NCBI RefSeq assembly: GCF_927904885.1
Contig: NZ_CAKMNW010000035.1
Span: 1 to 35,923, forward strand
Source: Candidatus Nitrotoga sp. M5
GTDB lineage: Bacteria > Pseudomonadota > Gammaproteobacteria > Burkholderiales > Gallionellaceae
Reading direction: 5' to 3'
DNA length: 35,923 nucleotides
The position numbers and the translations under genes were made by a program. The notes under the pieces are model-generated. The model was given only the letters and a program-made list of their open reading frames with translations. It had not been told where the DNA came from and searched no databases. Shown here piece after piece: positions 16,835 to 25,785 of this stretch (the stretch's first letter is position 1; the number at the start of each line of letters is the position of its first letter).

Positions 16835-18313
16835 ATGAAAAATGATGTTAGCTCCGATTCTAACAGTCCAGCAATCACAACGCGCCGGAAGCGTCGTTTA
16901 ATCATGCTCTCTCTAATACTACTTGCACATACTTTAGGTGCCCTTTCAGCAATCGATGCGGTAATGAAAACGCGCACTTCACAAGGTGCGATCGCTTGGG
17001 CTGTTAGCCTTGTCTCGTTCCCATATGTTGCGGTTCCGGCGTATTGGGTGTTTGGGCGTAGCCAATTCGAGGGATATGCAGAAGCAAGCCAAGAAAACCA
17101 CGCGGCAATTACCACCTTATTAGACCGCATCCGTCCTGAGATGGAGGCTGAGTTTGTACAACCAAATAAAGGCATCCCCGAATATGATGCCATTCAAAAA
17201 TTATCTCAACTTGGCATAACCGGCTTTAATCGAACTGAACTTTTGATCAATGGAAAAGCTACATTTGACAGTATTCTAGAAGGTATTTCCAAAGCACAAG
17301 AATACATTTTGATGGAATTCTACATCGTTCGAGATGACGACATCGGGCGACGAATACGAGATGCATTAATCGAACGCGCGAACAACGGAGTGCGTGTTTA
17401 TTTTGTCTATGATGAATTTGGTAGCAAAGATCTTTCCGCAGAATACATTGAGAGTTTACGCTCAGCGGGTATTGAGATGAATCCGTTTAATACAACTCGC
17501 GGGATTCGCAACAGATTTCAATTGAACTTTCGCAACCATCGAAAAATCATGGTGGTAGATGGCGTCAGTGCTTGGGTAGGTGGATTAAATATTGGTGACG
17601 ACTATCTCGGACATGACCCTGAATTGAGCCCTTGGCGAGATACTCACATGCGGGTTGACGGAGCTGCTGCCGTGCAAGTACAAGCAGTGTTTCTCTCTGA
17701 TTGGTATTGGGCAACTCGACAGCTTATAGATCTAAATTGGCGCGCTGCACCTGCAATTAATGGCCAAGGACAAGTCATGATAATTGCCAGCGGACCCCAT
17801 CAAGAACGAGAAACTGCCACTTTATTTTTTACGCATGCAATAAACAGCGCACGCCAACGTCTGTGGATAACATCACCCTATTTCGTTCCCGACGAAGGCA
17901 TTATTAGCGCCCTACAGCTCGCAGTACTTCGCGGCGTTGATGTGAGAGTAATCATCCCTGGTACCAGCGACAGTCTATTGATGAAGAAAGCCGCCAACTA
18001 TTATGTTGAAGAGCTCGCCGACTCAGGTATTAAATTCTATGAATATCAAGATGGATTTTTACACCAAAAAGTCATGTTAATTGATAACGAAATCGCAACA
18101 GTCAGCACGGCAAATTTTGACAATCGGTCGTTTCGCCTAAACTTTGAAATTACCGCATTGGTTCACGATGCTGAGTTTGCCAAAGAGGTTAAAGTGATGA
18201 TAGAAAACGATTTACGAAAATCCAAACTGGTAGACACAAAGGCGCTAAAGGAGTCATCTTATTGGCAACACATTCCTCGTCGAGTCGCACGACTTTTTGC
18301 CCCCGTTCTCTAA
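16835..18313 (+). CDS. cls: Cardiolipin synthase-like phospholipase D
   Basis: A 492-residue protein. After a basic N terminus (TRRKRR) come two membrane helices at about 22-42 and 51-73, as in ClsA. Two HKD motifs are complete: H235-R-K237-x4-D242 in NHRKIMVVD followed by GGLNIGDDY, and H410-Q-K412-x4-D417 in LHQKVMLID followed by STANFDNRSF. Cls enzymes join two phosphatidylglycerols into cardiolipin at the inner membrane. Length is typical (about 480). Ribosome site is weak: only an A-run precedes ATG. It is separated by 190 bp from glutaminase, with R2 between them, so it is probably its own transcript. Cardiolipin rises under osmotic stress in many bacteria, consistent with the neighbours. 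A PLD family enzyme with another substrate cannot be excluded. Confidence 0.93.
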   Translation: MKNDVSSDSNSPAITTRRKRRLIMLSLILLAHTLGALSAIDAVMKTRTSQGAIAWAVSLVSFPYVAVPAYWVFGRSQFEGYAEASQENHAAITTLLDRIRPEMEAEFVQPNKGIPEYDAIQKLSQLGITGFNRTELLINGKATFDSILEGISKAQEYILMEFYIVRDDDIGRRIRDALIERANNGVRVYFVYDEFGSKDLSAEYIESLRSAGIEMNPFNTTRGIRNRFQLNFRNHRKIMVVDGVSAWVGGLNIGDDYLGHDPELSPWRDTHMRVDGAAAVQVQAVFLSDWYWATRQLIDLNWRAAPAINGQGQVMIIASGPHQERETATLFFTHAINSARQRLWITSPYFVPDEGIISALQLAVLRGVDVRVIIPGTSDSLLMKKAANYYVEELADSGIKFYEYQDGFLHQKVMLIDNEIATVSTANFDNRSFRLNFEITALVHDAEFAKEVKVMIENDLRKSKLVDTKALKESSYWQHIPRRVARLFAPVL

Positions 18314-18380
18314 CACCTTGGACTTACCAACGAGGCGAATTTTTTGGGGGCGTAGTTTAATTATTCGTCTTTGCTACTGC

Positions 18381-18499
18381 GGAGGTCTGGGAAAATAAAC
18401 CACCAATTTGAAAATTTTGAATGTGCTGAAAGCTTGCTCAGCTACCAAACACGGTGAAAATCGATCGAAAAATGACTGTATTCCGGTTTCTGTAAAATT
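18381..18499. repeat. R2 dispersed repeat, full copy d (upstream of glutaminase)
   Basis: Contains CTGGGAAAATAAACCACCAA, TTTGAAAATTTTGAATGTGC and ACACGGTGAAAATCGATCGA, then AAAAATGACTGTATTCCGGT, ending 7 bases before the glutaminase ATG. Aligns along its whole length with 15951-16060. It makes the frame upstream of the glutaminase start look open, but this part is repeat DNA and not coding. Confidence 0.5.
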
Positions 18500-18506
18500 G
18501 CGCTCA

Positions 18507-19442
18507 ATGAACACCTCAATAAGCACGAAAATTGACTACCAAGCTATCCTCGATGAAATTCATGCCGAGGTTCAGCTGCTATTTGGTTCGGGTCGTGTCG
18601 CAGACTATATACCAGCCTTACGAAATATCGACCCCGGTAAACTGGGTATAGCCATTGAAACCGTTAGTGGCAAGCAATACAGGATCGGAGATGCTACAGA
18701 GAAGTTTTCCATTCAGAGCATATCCAAGGTGTTTAATCTCGCTCTGGGTATCCGTCTTGTTGGTGATGAACTTTGGGGCAGAGTTAGAATGGAACCATCT
18801 GGTAATCCTTTTAATTCTTTAGTGCAGTTGGAATATGAGAATGGTATTCCTCGCAATCCCTTTATTAATGCTGGCGCCCTTGTCGTGGTTGATGCGTTGA
18901 TCGATCACCTGCAGCAACCCAATGAGGAAATGCTCGACTTTGTGAAAAGACTGCGCTGTTCCGATGTAGCCTACAATCCAGAAGTAGTTCAATCGGAAAA
19001 GGCAACTGGCTTTGTTAATATTGCATTAGCTAATTTCATAAAATACCACAGCAACATTCATCACTCAGTTGAAGAAGTATTGGATGTGTATTTCCATCAA
19101 TGCTCTATTGAAATGAGCTGTGTTGGACTGGCCAGTTCCTTCCTGTTTCTCGCCAATGGTGGTGTTCTACCGGGAAGCGGGGAAACGATATTATCGCCGA
19201 GCCAAACGAAACGAATGAATGCTGTAATGCTGACCTGTGGTTTTTATGATGAGGCAGGTAGTTTCGCTTATCGTGTTGGGATGCCTGGTAAAAGTGGTGT
19301 CGGCGGTGGCATTGTTGCCGTTATCCCTAGGGAACTCTCAATCGCAGTTTGGAGCCCGGAACTAAACTCTTACGGCAATTCAGTTTTGGGTCTCAAAGCT
19401 CTCGAGTTGTTCACTACTAAAACTGGCATGTCTATTTTCTAG
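18507..19442 (+). CDS. glsA: Glutaminase (serine-dependent, GlsA type)
   Basis: A 311-residue protein that starts at ATG 18507 (MNTSISTKIDYQAIL), matching the usual 305-310 residue length; the open frame upstream is R2 repeat DNA. The penicillin-binding-protein-like fold is shown by FSIQSISKVFNLALGI with S71 and K74 as catalytic Ser-x-x-Lys, GNPFNSLVQLEYENGIPRNP, and NAGALVV, followed by the C-terminal KSGVGGGIVAVIPR. It hydrolyses glutamine to glutamate and ammonia in the cytoplasm. In enteric bacteria one paralog aids acid resistance. The gene is 32 bp from the metallopeptidase gene and may share its transcript. Confidence 0.95.
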   Translation: MNTSISTKIDYQAILDEIHAEVQLLFGSGRVADYIPALRNIDPGKLGIAIETVSGKQYRIGDATEKFSIQSISKVFNLALGIRLVGDELWGRVRMEPSGNPFNSLVQLEYENGIPRNPFINAGALVVVDALIDHLQQPNEEMLDFVKRLRCSDVAYNPEVVQSEKATGFVNIALANFIKYHSNIHHSVEEVLDVYFHQCSIEMSCVGLASSFLFLANGGVLPGSGETILSPSQTKRMNAVMLTCGFYDEAGSFAYRVGMPGKSGVGGGIVAVIPRELSIAVWSPELNSYGNSVLGLKALELFTTKTGMSIF

Positions 19443-19473
19443 ATGTCAATTCCTTCTTTTATGAGAACCTTTA

Positions 19474-20550
19474 ATGAAAACTTTCTCATGTACCTGCAGT
19501 GCAACCGTCTTCTTTGAAAATAGTCAGTGCGTAGCTTGTAGCAGTGAACTTGGCTGGTGTCCGGCCTGTAATGCACTACGAGCGATTAGCCAAGACACCA
19601 ATGGCCAATACTATTGCGGAGAAAGCAAATGCGGGCGTCGTCTTACGAAATGTCATAACTACGCGGTGGAACATGTCTGCAATCGTTGCATGCTGACCGA
19701 TACTATGTCCAGAGCTGACCGTGGTTTCTGTGATTATTGCCGTTTCAACGACACCATTCCTGATCTAAGGAAAGACGGAAATCGCGAGAAGTGGGGCCGT
19801 ATTGAGATTGCGAAACGTCGGCTTCTCTACACGCTCGATTTGCTGCGGTTACCTTATGGCGATGCGAATGATGGAGTTATACCTCCATTAGCATTTGATT
19901 TCAAAGATGATATTAAATCACCCCCATACAATATCTGGTGGGACATGAGTAAGGAGGAGCAAGTTTACACTGGTCATGCAAATGGCAAGATTACGATCAA
20001 CATTCGTGAGGCTGATCATGTCGAGAGGGAAAAAGCCCGAATCTCGTTTGGCGAAGCTCACCGTACGGTAATAGGACATTTTCGCCACGAAATGGGCCAC
20101 TATTTCTGGGATCTGCTGGTATTGAATAAGTGTGAAGCGGACTTTATGGCAACTTTTGGCGATCATAACAACCCCGATTATTCTACAGCGCTGGAGCACT
20201 ACTATAAGAATGGACCGGCGGCAAATTGGCGAAAAACCTACATCAGCGCCTACGCCACAATGCATCCATGGGAAGATTTTGCCGAGAGTTTTGCCGCGTA
20301 TCTTAATATAGTGACAGTGGTTGACACAGCGTTTAACTCGACGTTGATTCCCTCGATAGATCCCTTGCAGTCATCTTTCGAAGATATGGTAGAACAATAC
20401 TGGAACCTGGGATTATTATTTAACGAAATGAATCGTGCGATGGGGTTGCTCGACCTGGTTCCTGTAGTACATACTCCAAAAATGCTGGAGAAAGTTAAAT
20501 TTATTCACGTACTTCTGCACAATGCAGCGAAACCACTGCTCCATGCTTAA
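19474..20550 (+). CDS. Zinc-ribbon metallopeptidase of the Peptidase_Mx type
   Basis: A 358-residue cytoplasmic protein. The first 95 residues are Cys-rich (CTC, CVAC, CPAC, YYCGESKCG, CNRC, CDYC), forming zinc ribbons. A helical linker follows, then the peptidase domain with HEMGH at 205-209 (zinc ligands and catalytic Glu) and a downstream W-E-D-F-A-E-S-F-A-A-Y-L (near 266-277) that should give the third ligand. The layout fits the family called putative zinc-binding metallo-peptidase with an N-terminal DUF2248 ribbon. Substrate unknown. No strong ribosome site; translation may depend on the glutaminase gene 32 bp upstream. Members are often near stress or cell-envelope genes, so a housekeeping role in protein quality control is a guess. 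Confidence 0.9.
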   Translation: MKTFSCTCSATVFFENSQCVACSSELGWCPACNALRAISQDTNGQYYCGESKCGRRLTKCHNYAVEHVCNRCMLTDTMSRADRGFCDYCRFNDTIPDLRKDGNREKWGRIEIAKRRLLYTLDLLRLPYGDANDGVIPPLAFDFKDDIKSPPYNIWWDMSKEEQVYTGHANGKITINIREADHVEREKARISFGEAHRTVIGHFRHEMGHYFWDLLVLNKCEADFMATFGDHNNPDYSTALEHYYKNGPAANWRKTYISAYATMHPWEDFAESFAAYLNIVTVVDTAFNSTLIPSIDPLQSSFEDMVEQYWNLGLLFNEMNRAMGLLDLVPVVHTPKMLEKVKFIHVLLHNAAKPLLHA

Positions 20551-20579
20551 TGTCCGTTATTCCTTAGATGTATCCACTT

Positions 20580-20694
20580 GATTTTTCACTTTATAACTCT
20601 CTTTCTCGCCCTAACAGTGATTTTGCGAGTTTTGTATCACGCCCGTAAAAGTCATGACCAAATTTGTTTTCTCCTTGTGGATCAACCTACGCTA
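20580..20694 (-). pseudogene. Fossil of a second L,D-transpeptidase / YcbK junction
   Basis: On the minus strand it reads VDPQGENKFGHDFYGRDTKL then AKSLLGRERE, stop, one base, GTGAAAAATC. This is the last 31 or so codons of the L,D-transpeptidase gene plus the start of ycbK, in the same spacing as at 13205-13310, where the protein reads IDPQGDVKFGHDIYGRDAKL. DNA identity looks about 75-80 percent over 110 bases, so it is an old paralog and not a recent copy. Nothing else of the pair remains. The flanking 20695-20872 holds no supported gene. Confidence 0.75.
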
Positions 20695-20872
20695 AAAAGT
20701 ATTACTGCAACAGGCACAGCGTGCTGGAAAAATGGGAGCAAACTTGTCGTCAATGAACAATTGCTTGTGCCACTTAATTCACTGCTTCAAGTGGCACCCG
20801 ATTTAGGCGATAGCCAAATGATCTCAGTTAGAAATACGCCACGAAAATCAGGTTTCATTCAACTCGAAACAA

Positions 20873-21772
20873 TTATATGCCCTGCTGACTATCTACCGAT
20901 TTTTCTTGTTGACCTGCACGCTCTATCACGGTTTTCAATGGCTCCTTGAACGTGAGTGTACGGTAAGGGAATGGGATCTCGATGCCAGCATTATCCAACG
21001 CCTTTTTGACTGCCGCGACGACCTTGTCGCGGGATTGACGAACATCCACTGGCTTAGACCCAGTCCACCAAGTAATTTCAAAATCAATACTGCTGGAACC
21101 AAAGGCTTGAGCGAACACTTGAACATCCTTTTCTTTGTCAACTGTGTCCAGTCCTTGAACCGCATTAACGATCACACTTCTCGCGTTATCCACATCTTCA
21201 CCATAGGCAACTCCGCACATGATGGTCACACGACGTTTATCAAGATCTGTACGTACTGTCACGGGACTTTTAAAAAGTTTGGCATTTGGAACAACGACTC
21301 TCTGACCATCTGTCTGACGGATGTGCGTATCGCGAATCGTGATATCTTCGACAAACCCCTCAATTTCATCACATTCAATAAAATCATTAAGCTGGAACGG
21401 TTCTCTGAGCAGAATCAGCATCCCAGCGATAAAGTTTTCAAAAATATCTTTAAAAGCAAATCCAATCGCGATAGACCCAAGACCGATTGCTGTCAAGACT
21501 TTACCCGGAGTAAGCGAAGGGAACATCACGATCGCCGAAGCCAAAATTCCCACAATCCAAATACCAATATAGCTCAGCTGACGAAAGAGTTCCTGCAAAG
21601 ACGTTCGCAAACGAAATCGAGGTAAGACTCGCCGGAGAATTAAATCAGCGGCCCGACCGACCCCCCAGGTGATAAGGAGAAGAATACAGCCAAAGACAAT
21701 CTGGGGAAGATGCGAAAGAAAATTCTCTCCCATCTTGCGCAAACTTTCCATAATAACGTTAAACGGTTTCAT
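20873..21772 (-). CDS. MscS-family mechanosensitive channel
   Basis: A 299-residue protein; ATG 21772 (MKPFNVIMESLRK) is chosen because GGGAG lies 9-10 bases before it. Three helices are predicted: 22-42, 66-88 and 95-125. The pore helix has the Gly/Ala pattern GLGSIAIGFAFKDIFENFIA, then GMLILLREPFQLNDFIE and the beta-domain (DGQRVVVPNAKLFKSPV). It opens under membrane tension and lets solutes out during hypo-osmotic shock. It ends with a hydrophilic tail. It follows the AsmA gene in the same direction after 110 bp; that gap has two hairpins (CGGTG/CACCG and CAGAC/GTCTG) but no T-run, so read-through is possible. Confidence 0.93.
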   Translation of the reverse strand: MKPFNVIMESLRKMGENFLSHLPQIVFGCILLLITWGVGRAADLILRRVLPRFRLRTSLQELFRQLSYIGIWIVGILASAIVMFPSLTPGKVLTAIGLGSIAIGFAFKDIFENFIAGMLILLREPFQLNDFIECDEIEGFVEDITIRDTHIRQTDGQRVVVPNAKLFKSPVTVRTDLDKRRVTIMCGVAYGEDVDNARSVIVNAVQGLDTVDKEKDVQVFAQAFGSSSIDFEITWWTGSKPVDVRQSRDKVVAAVKKALDNAGIEIPFPYRTLTFKEPLKTVIERAGQQEKSVDSQQGI

Positions 21773-21882
21773 ACTAGTTTGCTCCCGTCTGAAGTGTACT
21801 CTAAACACATAATTGTGAATTCAGTCTATAAGAATCGGTGGGGCAAACTCACCGGGGACAGACGAAATGTCTGGCAGCGCGA

Positions 21883-23826
21883 TTACTTAACCTCTTTAAT
21901 TTTTTCCCGCATCATCCTCACCGCTGCCTTGCAGCCGTCGCCGCGATCAGTCTCGCCGAAATCGAAAAGTGCCAATACGGCAGCAGCGGGCGTAATGGCC
22001 GCCAGTGCAATGCCCCCAAGGACCTTCAAGGCAATGGGCGCGGCATCGACAGCCACCGAAGGATCGGCGAGTTGACCTCCGATCGTGATGGGAGAACGCA
22101 GACTCAAAGGGCTCCAGTCTTTGGGCGCAGGCACGATGCGTAGATCCAGCTTCTCACTGTCGAGTGCCACAGATCCTGTCATAAATAGAAGGGTGTCGGT
22201 CGTGTCGAGCAGGAATAGGTTGGATTTAACCTGCCCCTTGTTGATCGGCAGATCCATCATGGCACAATTAAGCGGCAAGGGTTTTTTGCCGCTTATGGCA
22301 ACGCCGATCGCCTGGGCCAAGTCCAAACCACCTACCTCCATCACAAGATGTGACACCGCCCCTTGGAGGATCTGGCCATGAAGTTGACCATCCAGCGTGC
22401 CAAGGATGGTTGCAACAGAACGCCCGGCGCCGGTCACGCGGACATTGCCTGTAAATTGCCCAGAGATCATGTCCTCTCCGTTGATTTTGTCACCTCTCAC
22501 CCATTGTGCCAGATCGACGTCTCTAAGTTTGAGATCCGCGTTGAAGAGAGGTTTCGCGTTGTTTGTTTCGGCGTCCAGTTTGAACATGCCGGTCAGGCTA
22601 CCATCAGCAATCGTAGCCTTAATGTCGTTGAGCGCCAAGCGACCATCTTTTAGCACCAAATGCGTCGCTAATGCATGCACAGGCAGTAACACATTAGTGC
22701 CCAGATCAAGATTGTCGATATCTAATCTGATGTCGGCGTTCATTGCATGTAATGAAGGGATGTCAAATTCGTTAGCAGGCAGGACGCGCCCTTCTGGCGC
22801 ATTTTTTTTCGACTCGCCAGTTTTTGGTTTAGGTTCACCGCCTACAGATGGCGCCAGATCTTGCAGCACCAGTTTTTTGGCATTGATATTCCCACTGAGC
22901 ATTGGCGGTTCGGGCTGGGCATCAAAAGTCAGTTTGGCGGACAGGTCGCTATCACCAATTTTGGCTGTCCCAAGCTTGATGGTAACTACTTGACCTTCGC
23001 GCGTAATGTCGCCCTCCAACAGGTAGGGCGGCGTTGATGGCAGAGTGACACCGGGAATAGCTGTCATCACGCCCAGGCTTGGACCTTCAACCCGCACCTG
23101 ACCCTTAATGCCATCGGCCGCGAGCAGATTAGCAACACTGCCAGTGAAAAAAAGCTTGGTTTCACCAAGGGAACTTTTGACGCGAAATAGCTTGCTTGAG
23201 TCATCAGCACCGGTGCTGAGAATATTTGGCGCTTCAATCTCTGCGGTTACCGGATCGTTGCGAAAACTCCCATCAGCGGCAATGGATAGCACTTTTCCGC
23301 CCGATGATTCACTTGTTTGTGCGACGACATTCAGACGCAGTTCGTTCACATTGTCACCTAGCACGATCTTGATCGGTCCGAGCTCGACCCTTTCGACAAC
23401 CGGCAGCACCAGTGCCTCCTCCCCTTCGGTGGATTTATTGTCCGTGAACTGCCAGCTGGCCTTGTCGGGGCTGGACCTGATCAGCCGTACTTCACCTTCA
23501 TCAATTGAGACAAGTGGAAGTGTGACTGGGCCGCCAAACAGACTTTTCCATGCTGCCCTTATTTCAAATGCTTTAAGAGCCAGAAACGGTTTTTCTCCAG
23601 CCCAATCTGGCGCAGCAATTGACACCCCCCCAGCGCTTACCTGGATAGTCGATCGAAAGTGCAATCGAAACGGAGGGTCGATTTGAACCTCTCGGCCCAG
23701 GGCAGAACTTGCAAACGTGGCTATCGGAGATCGCAAATATCGCCACCCCATCATTTCACTGGCAACCAAACCGATCAATAACAACAATAGCAGCACGATC
23801 AAGCTAAAACGAAACTTACGTGACAC
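21883..23826 (-). CDS. AsmA family inner-membrane-anchored protein
   Basis: A 647-residue protein with GTG start at 23826 and AGGAG at 6 bases. One N-terminal membrane helix (residues 8-25, SLIVLLLLLLIGLVASEM) anchors a large periplasmic part. The pattern ALGREVQIDPPFRLH, SAGGVSIAAPDWAGEKPFLA and repeated beta-strand units, then a conserved C-terminal DUF-like AsmA_2 region (DMISGQFTGNVRVTGAGRSV, LDGQLHGQILQGAV, LPLNCAMMDLPINKGQVKSN) fits AsmA-type proteins, thought to move lipids between the membranes or to keep the outer membrane in order. R2 copy e touches the ribosome-site region upstream. GC is higher than in the flanking gene-free DNA. Confidence 0.9.
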   Translation of the reverse strand: MSRKFRFSLIVLLLLLLIGLVASEMMGWRYLRSPIATFASSALGREVQIDPPFRLHFRSTIQVSAGGVSIAAPDWAGEKPFLALKAFEIRAAWKSLFGGPVTLPLVSIDEGEVRLIRSSPDKASWQFTDNKSTEGEEALVLPVVERVELGPIKIVLGDNVNELRLNVVAQTSESSGGKVLSIAADGSFRNDPVTAEIEAPNILSTGADDSSKLFRVKSSLGETKLFFTGSVANLLAADGIKGQVRVEGPSLGVMTAIPGVTLPSTPPYLLEGDITREGQVVTIKLGTAKIGDSDLSAKLTFDAQPEPPMLSGNINAKKLVLQDLAPSVGGEPKPKTGESKKNAPEGRVLPANEFDIPSLHAMNADIRLDIDNLDLGTNVLLPVHALATHLVLKDGRLALNDIKATIADGSLTGMFKLDAETNNAKPLFNADLKLRDVDLAQWVRGDKINGEDMISGQFTGNVRVTGAGRSVATILGTLDGQLHGQILQGAVSHLVMEVGGLDLAQAIGVAISGKKPLPLNCAMMDLPINKGQVKSNLFLLDTTDTLLFMTGSVALDSEKLDLRIVPAPKDWSPLSLRSPITIGGQLADPSVAVDAAPIALKVLGGIALAAITPAAAVLALFDFGETDRGDGCKAAVRMMREKIKEVK

Positions 23827-23840
23827 GACGTTCTCCTAGA

Positions 23841-23910
23841 GTTTTAGGAAAAACAAATACCTTTCCCATGAGCATTAAATGCTCTCAACGCTGGCTCGAC
23901 TGCCCGAGAT
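23841..23910. repeat. R2 dispersed repeat, partial copy e (upstream of the AsmA gene)
   Basis: GTTTTAGGAAAAACAAATAC, CTTTCCCATGAGCATTAAAT and CTCAACGCTGGCTCGACTGC. It starts only 15 bp from the GTG start. Minus-strand reading gives ATGGGAAAGGTATTTG then CCTAAAAC, which could be read as a promoter with a very short leader. Confidence 0.45.
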
Positions 23911-23942
23911 GTTAAAGTTAGCTGCAGGTTGAGTGATGGTTA

Positions 23943-25403
23943 TTAAGATCGACTACCGTTCACATCCTTTGCAATGCGATCTCCTGTTTCCTTATCGATA
24001 TTGCGCCAGTATTCGAATGCACGCTGCAAAATAGGCTCCGACACGCCTTTTTTGAGATGACCAACGACGTTAGAAACCAGTCGATCACGTTGCTCATCGT
24101 CCATGACTTCGCGCACTAAGGTTCCAGCTTGGCCGAAATCATCGTCATCCTTGCGCAGCGTGTAAGCGGCGCGAATGAGTTCTCCACTAGGTGCCCAAGT
24201 TGCATTTTCAGGATAACGTTCCGCGTTAGCTTGCGGACCGCCCTTTGAGTTCGGTGCGTAAACAGGATCACTTACATTTTCAACCCGACCTGCTCCATCT
24301 TTACTATAGCTATAGACCGGGCATTGGGGTTTGTTGACTGGAATCTGCTTATAATTGACTCCTAGGCGGTGTCGGTGGGAATCGGCGTAGGCGAAAAGGC
24401 GACCGAGCAACATTTTATCCGGGCTAACTCCAATCCCTGGCACGAGATTGTTTGGCTCGAACGCTGCTTGCTCAATTTCGGTGTGAAAATCAGTAGGATT
24501 ACGGTTAAGCGTCAATCGCCCCACTTCCAGCAACGGATAGTCAGCATGCGGCCAAACTTTCGTCAGATCAAATGGATTGAACCGGTACGCCTTAGCTTCT
24601 TCAAAAGGCATGATTTGCATTTTCAGTGTCCAGCTAGGGTAGTCACCTTGCTTGATCGCGTTGAATAGATCTCGGCGATGGTAGTCTCCATCCGTCCCCG
24701 CCAGCCGGTCGGCTTCGTCTTGCGTAAGAAAGTCATTCCCCTGGTCGGTAATAAAATGGTACTTCACCCAGAAGCGCTCTCCCTTGGTATTGATCCACAT
24801 ATAGGTATGACTTGAGTAGCCGTTCATGTTACGCCAGGTCTTAGGAATACCGCGATCACCCATTAGAATAGCAACCTGGTGGGCCGACTCAGGTGAAAGT
24901 GTCCAGAAGTCCCACTGCATGTCGTGATCGCGCAAACCGTTGTCTGCACGTCGTTTCTGAGAACGGATGAAGTGCTGGAACTTCATAGGGTCACGGATGA
25001 AAAACACCGGAGTGTTGTTTCCCACCATGTCATAGTTGCCCTCGCTGGTATAGAATTTTATTGAAAAACCACGAGGATCACGCCAAGTATCTGGGCTGCC
25101 GCGCTCACCGGCAACTGTAGAAAATCGCATCAATGTGTCTGTTTTTTGTCCCGGCTGGAACACGACTGCTTTAGTATAGGCACTGACATCGCTGGTTACT
25201 TCGAAGTGCCCGAAGGCACCGGAACCCTTCGCGTGGGGTTGTCGCTCTGCAATACGTTCTCGATTGAAATTAGCCATCTGCTCAATAAGATAATGGTCTT
25301 GCAGCAGAATGGGGCCATCGGGCCCTACGGTGAGCGAGTGTTCGTCGCTGGAAACGGGAATACCGGCATCATTTGTAGTTGATTTGTGGTTATCGTTTTG
25401 CAT
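23943..25403 (-). CDS. katA: Monofunctional heme catalase
   Basis: A 486-residue protein, the usual length for small-subunit catalases. Active-site His is in [20 protein letters not shown] (H57). The distal Asn is in [17 protein letters not shown]. The heme-ligand Tyr is in [14 protein letters not shown] (about 340). Further landmarks are [20 protein letters not shown] and [19 protein letters not shown]. It breaks hydrogen peroxide into water and oxygen in the cytoplasm. No signal peptide. Ribosome site AAGGA lies 9 bases before ATG. The 5' region holds a 6-4-6 palindrome (25490-25505) and element E copy 4, so both redox-sensitive and stress control are possible. Confidence 0.97.
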   Translation of the reverse strand: MQNDNHKSTTNDAGIPVSSDEHSLTVGPDGPILLQDHYLIEQMANFNRERIAERQPHAKGSGAFGHFEVTSDVSAYTKAVVFQPGQKTDTLMRFSTVAGERGSPDTWRDPRGFSIKFYTSEGNYDMVGNNTPVFFIRDPMKFQHFIRSQKRRADNGLRDHDMQWDFWTLSPESAHQVAILMGDRGIPKTWRNMNGYSSHTYMWINTKGERFWVKYHFITDQGNDFLTQDEADRLAGTDGDYHRRDLFNAIKQGDYPSWTLKMQIMPFEEAKAYRFNPFDLTKVWPHADYPLLEVGRLTLNRNPTDFHTEIEQAAFEPNNLVPGIGVSPDKMLLGRLFAYADSHRHRLGVNYKQIPVNKPQCPVYSYSKDGAGRVENVSDPVYAPNSKGGPQANAERYPENATWAPSGELIRAAYTLRKDDDDFGQAGTLVREVMDDEQRDRLVSNVVGHLKKGVSEPILQRAFEYWRNIDKETGDRIAKDVNGSRS

Positions 25404-25489
25404 ACATACATTCCTTTGTGGTTATTAAATTAATCTGCCATGAACAGCTTCTTTCAAATCTATTTTCTGCAATAGATCTTAGATGTAAA

Positions 25490-25505
25490 GATAATCAATA
25501 TTATC
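25490..25505. promoter_or_regulatory. Palindrome upstream of catalase, possible Fur/PerR-type operator
   Basis: GATAATCAATATTATC is a perfect 6-4-6 inverted repeat 87 bases before the catalase ATG. It resembles Fur and PerR boxes, whose repressors often act on catalase genes, but the match is incomplete and the AT-rich setting raises the chance of coincidence. Confidence 0.35.
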
Positions 25506-25785
25506 GAATTGCAATGTTTTTAAGGTGGCTTAGTAGCTAACATCATTCATCATTCGTAAGTGCGTGCAAGCATCCTAATAAAAATTGTATAGTTAAAATT
25601 TTTTATATTTTTGACACTGCCTATTGATAATATTGTTTTGAATTTAATACTTAAACTTACATTCATAAAAACTTATAACTAAAGTTTAAAAGCGTTCTGC
25701 AAATCAAATAATGGCGGCCTGACTAATCTCAGTTTTTAAGATTCTATTTAACCTTACAAAAGCCTAGTTAACTAGTTAATAAGCC

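Noticed and set aside
20695..20949. Plus-strand frame with KLVVNEQLLVPLNSLL
   Set aside because: It begins inside the ldt fossil and ends antisense to mscS; the middle part may be a relic of another gene but no family is recognised.
22397..23686. Long plus-strand frames antisense to the AsmA gene
   Set aside because: Shadows of a higher-GC gene; composition rich in Ser, Leu and Pro typical of antisense frames.
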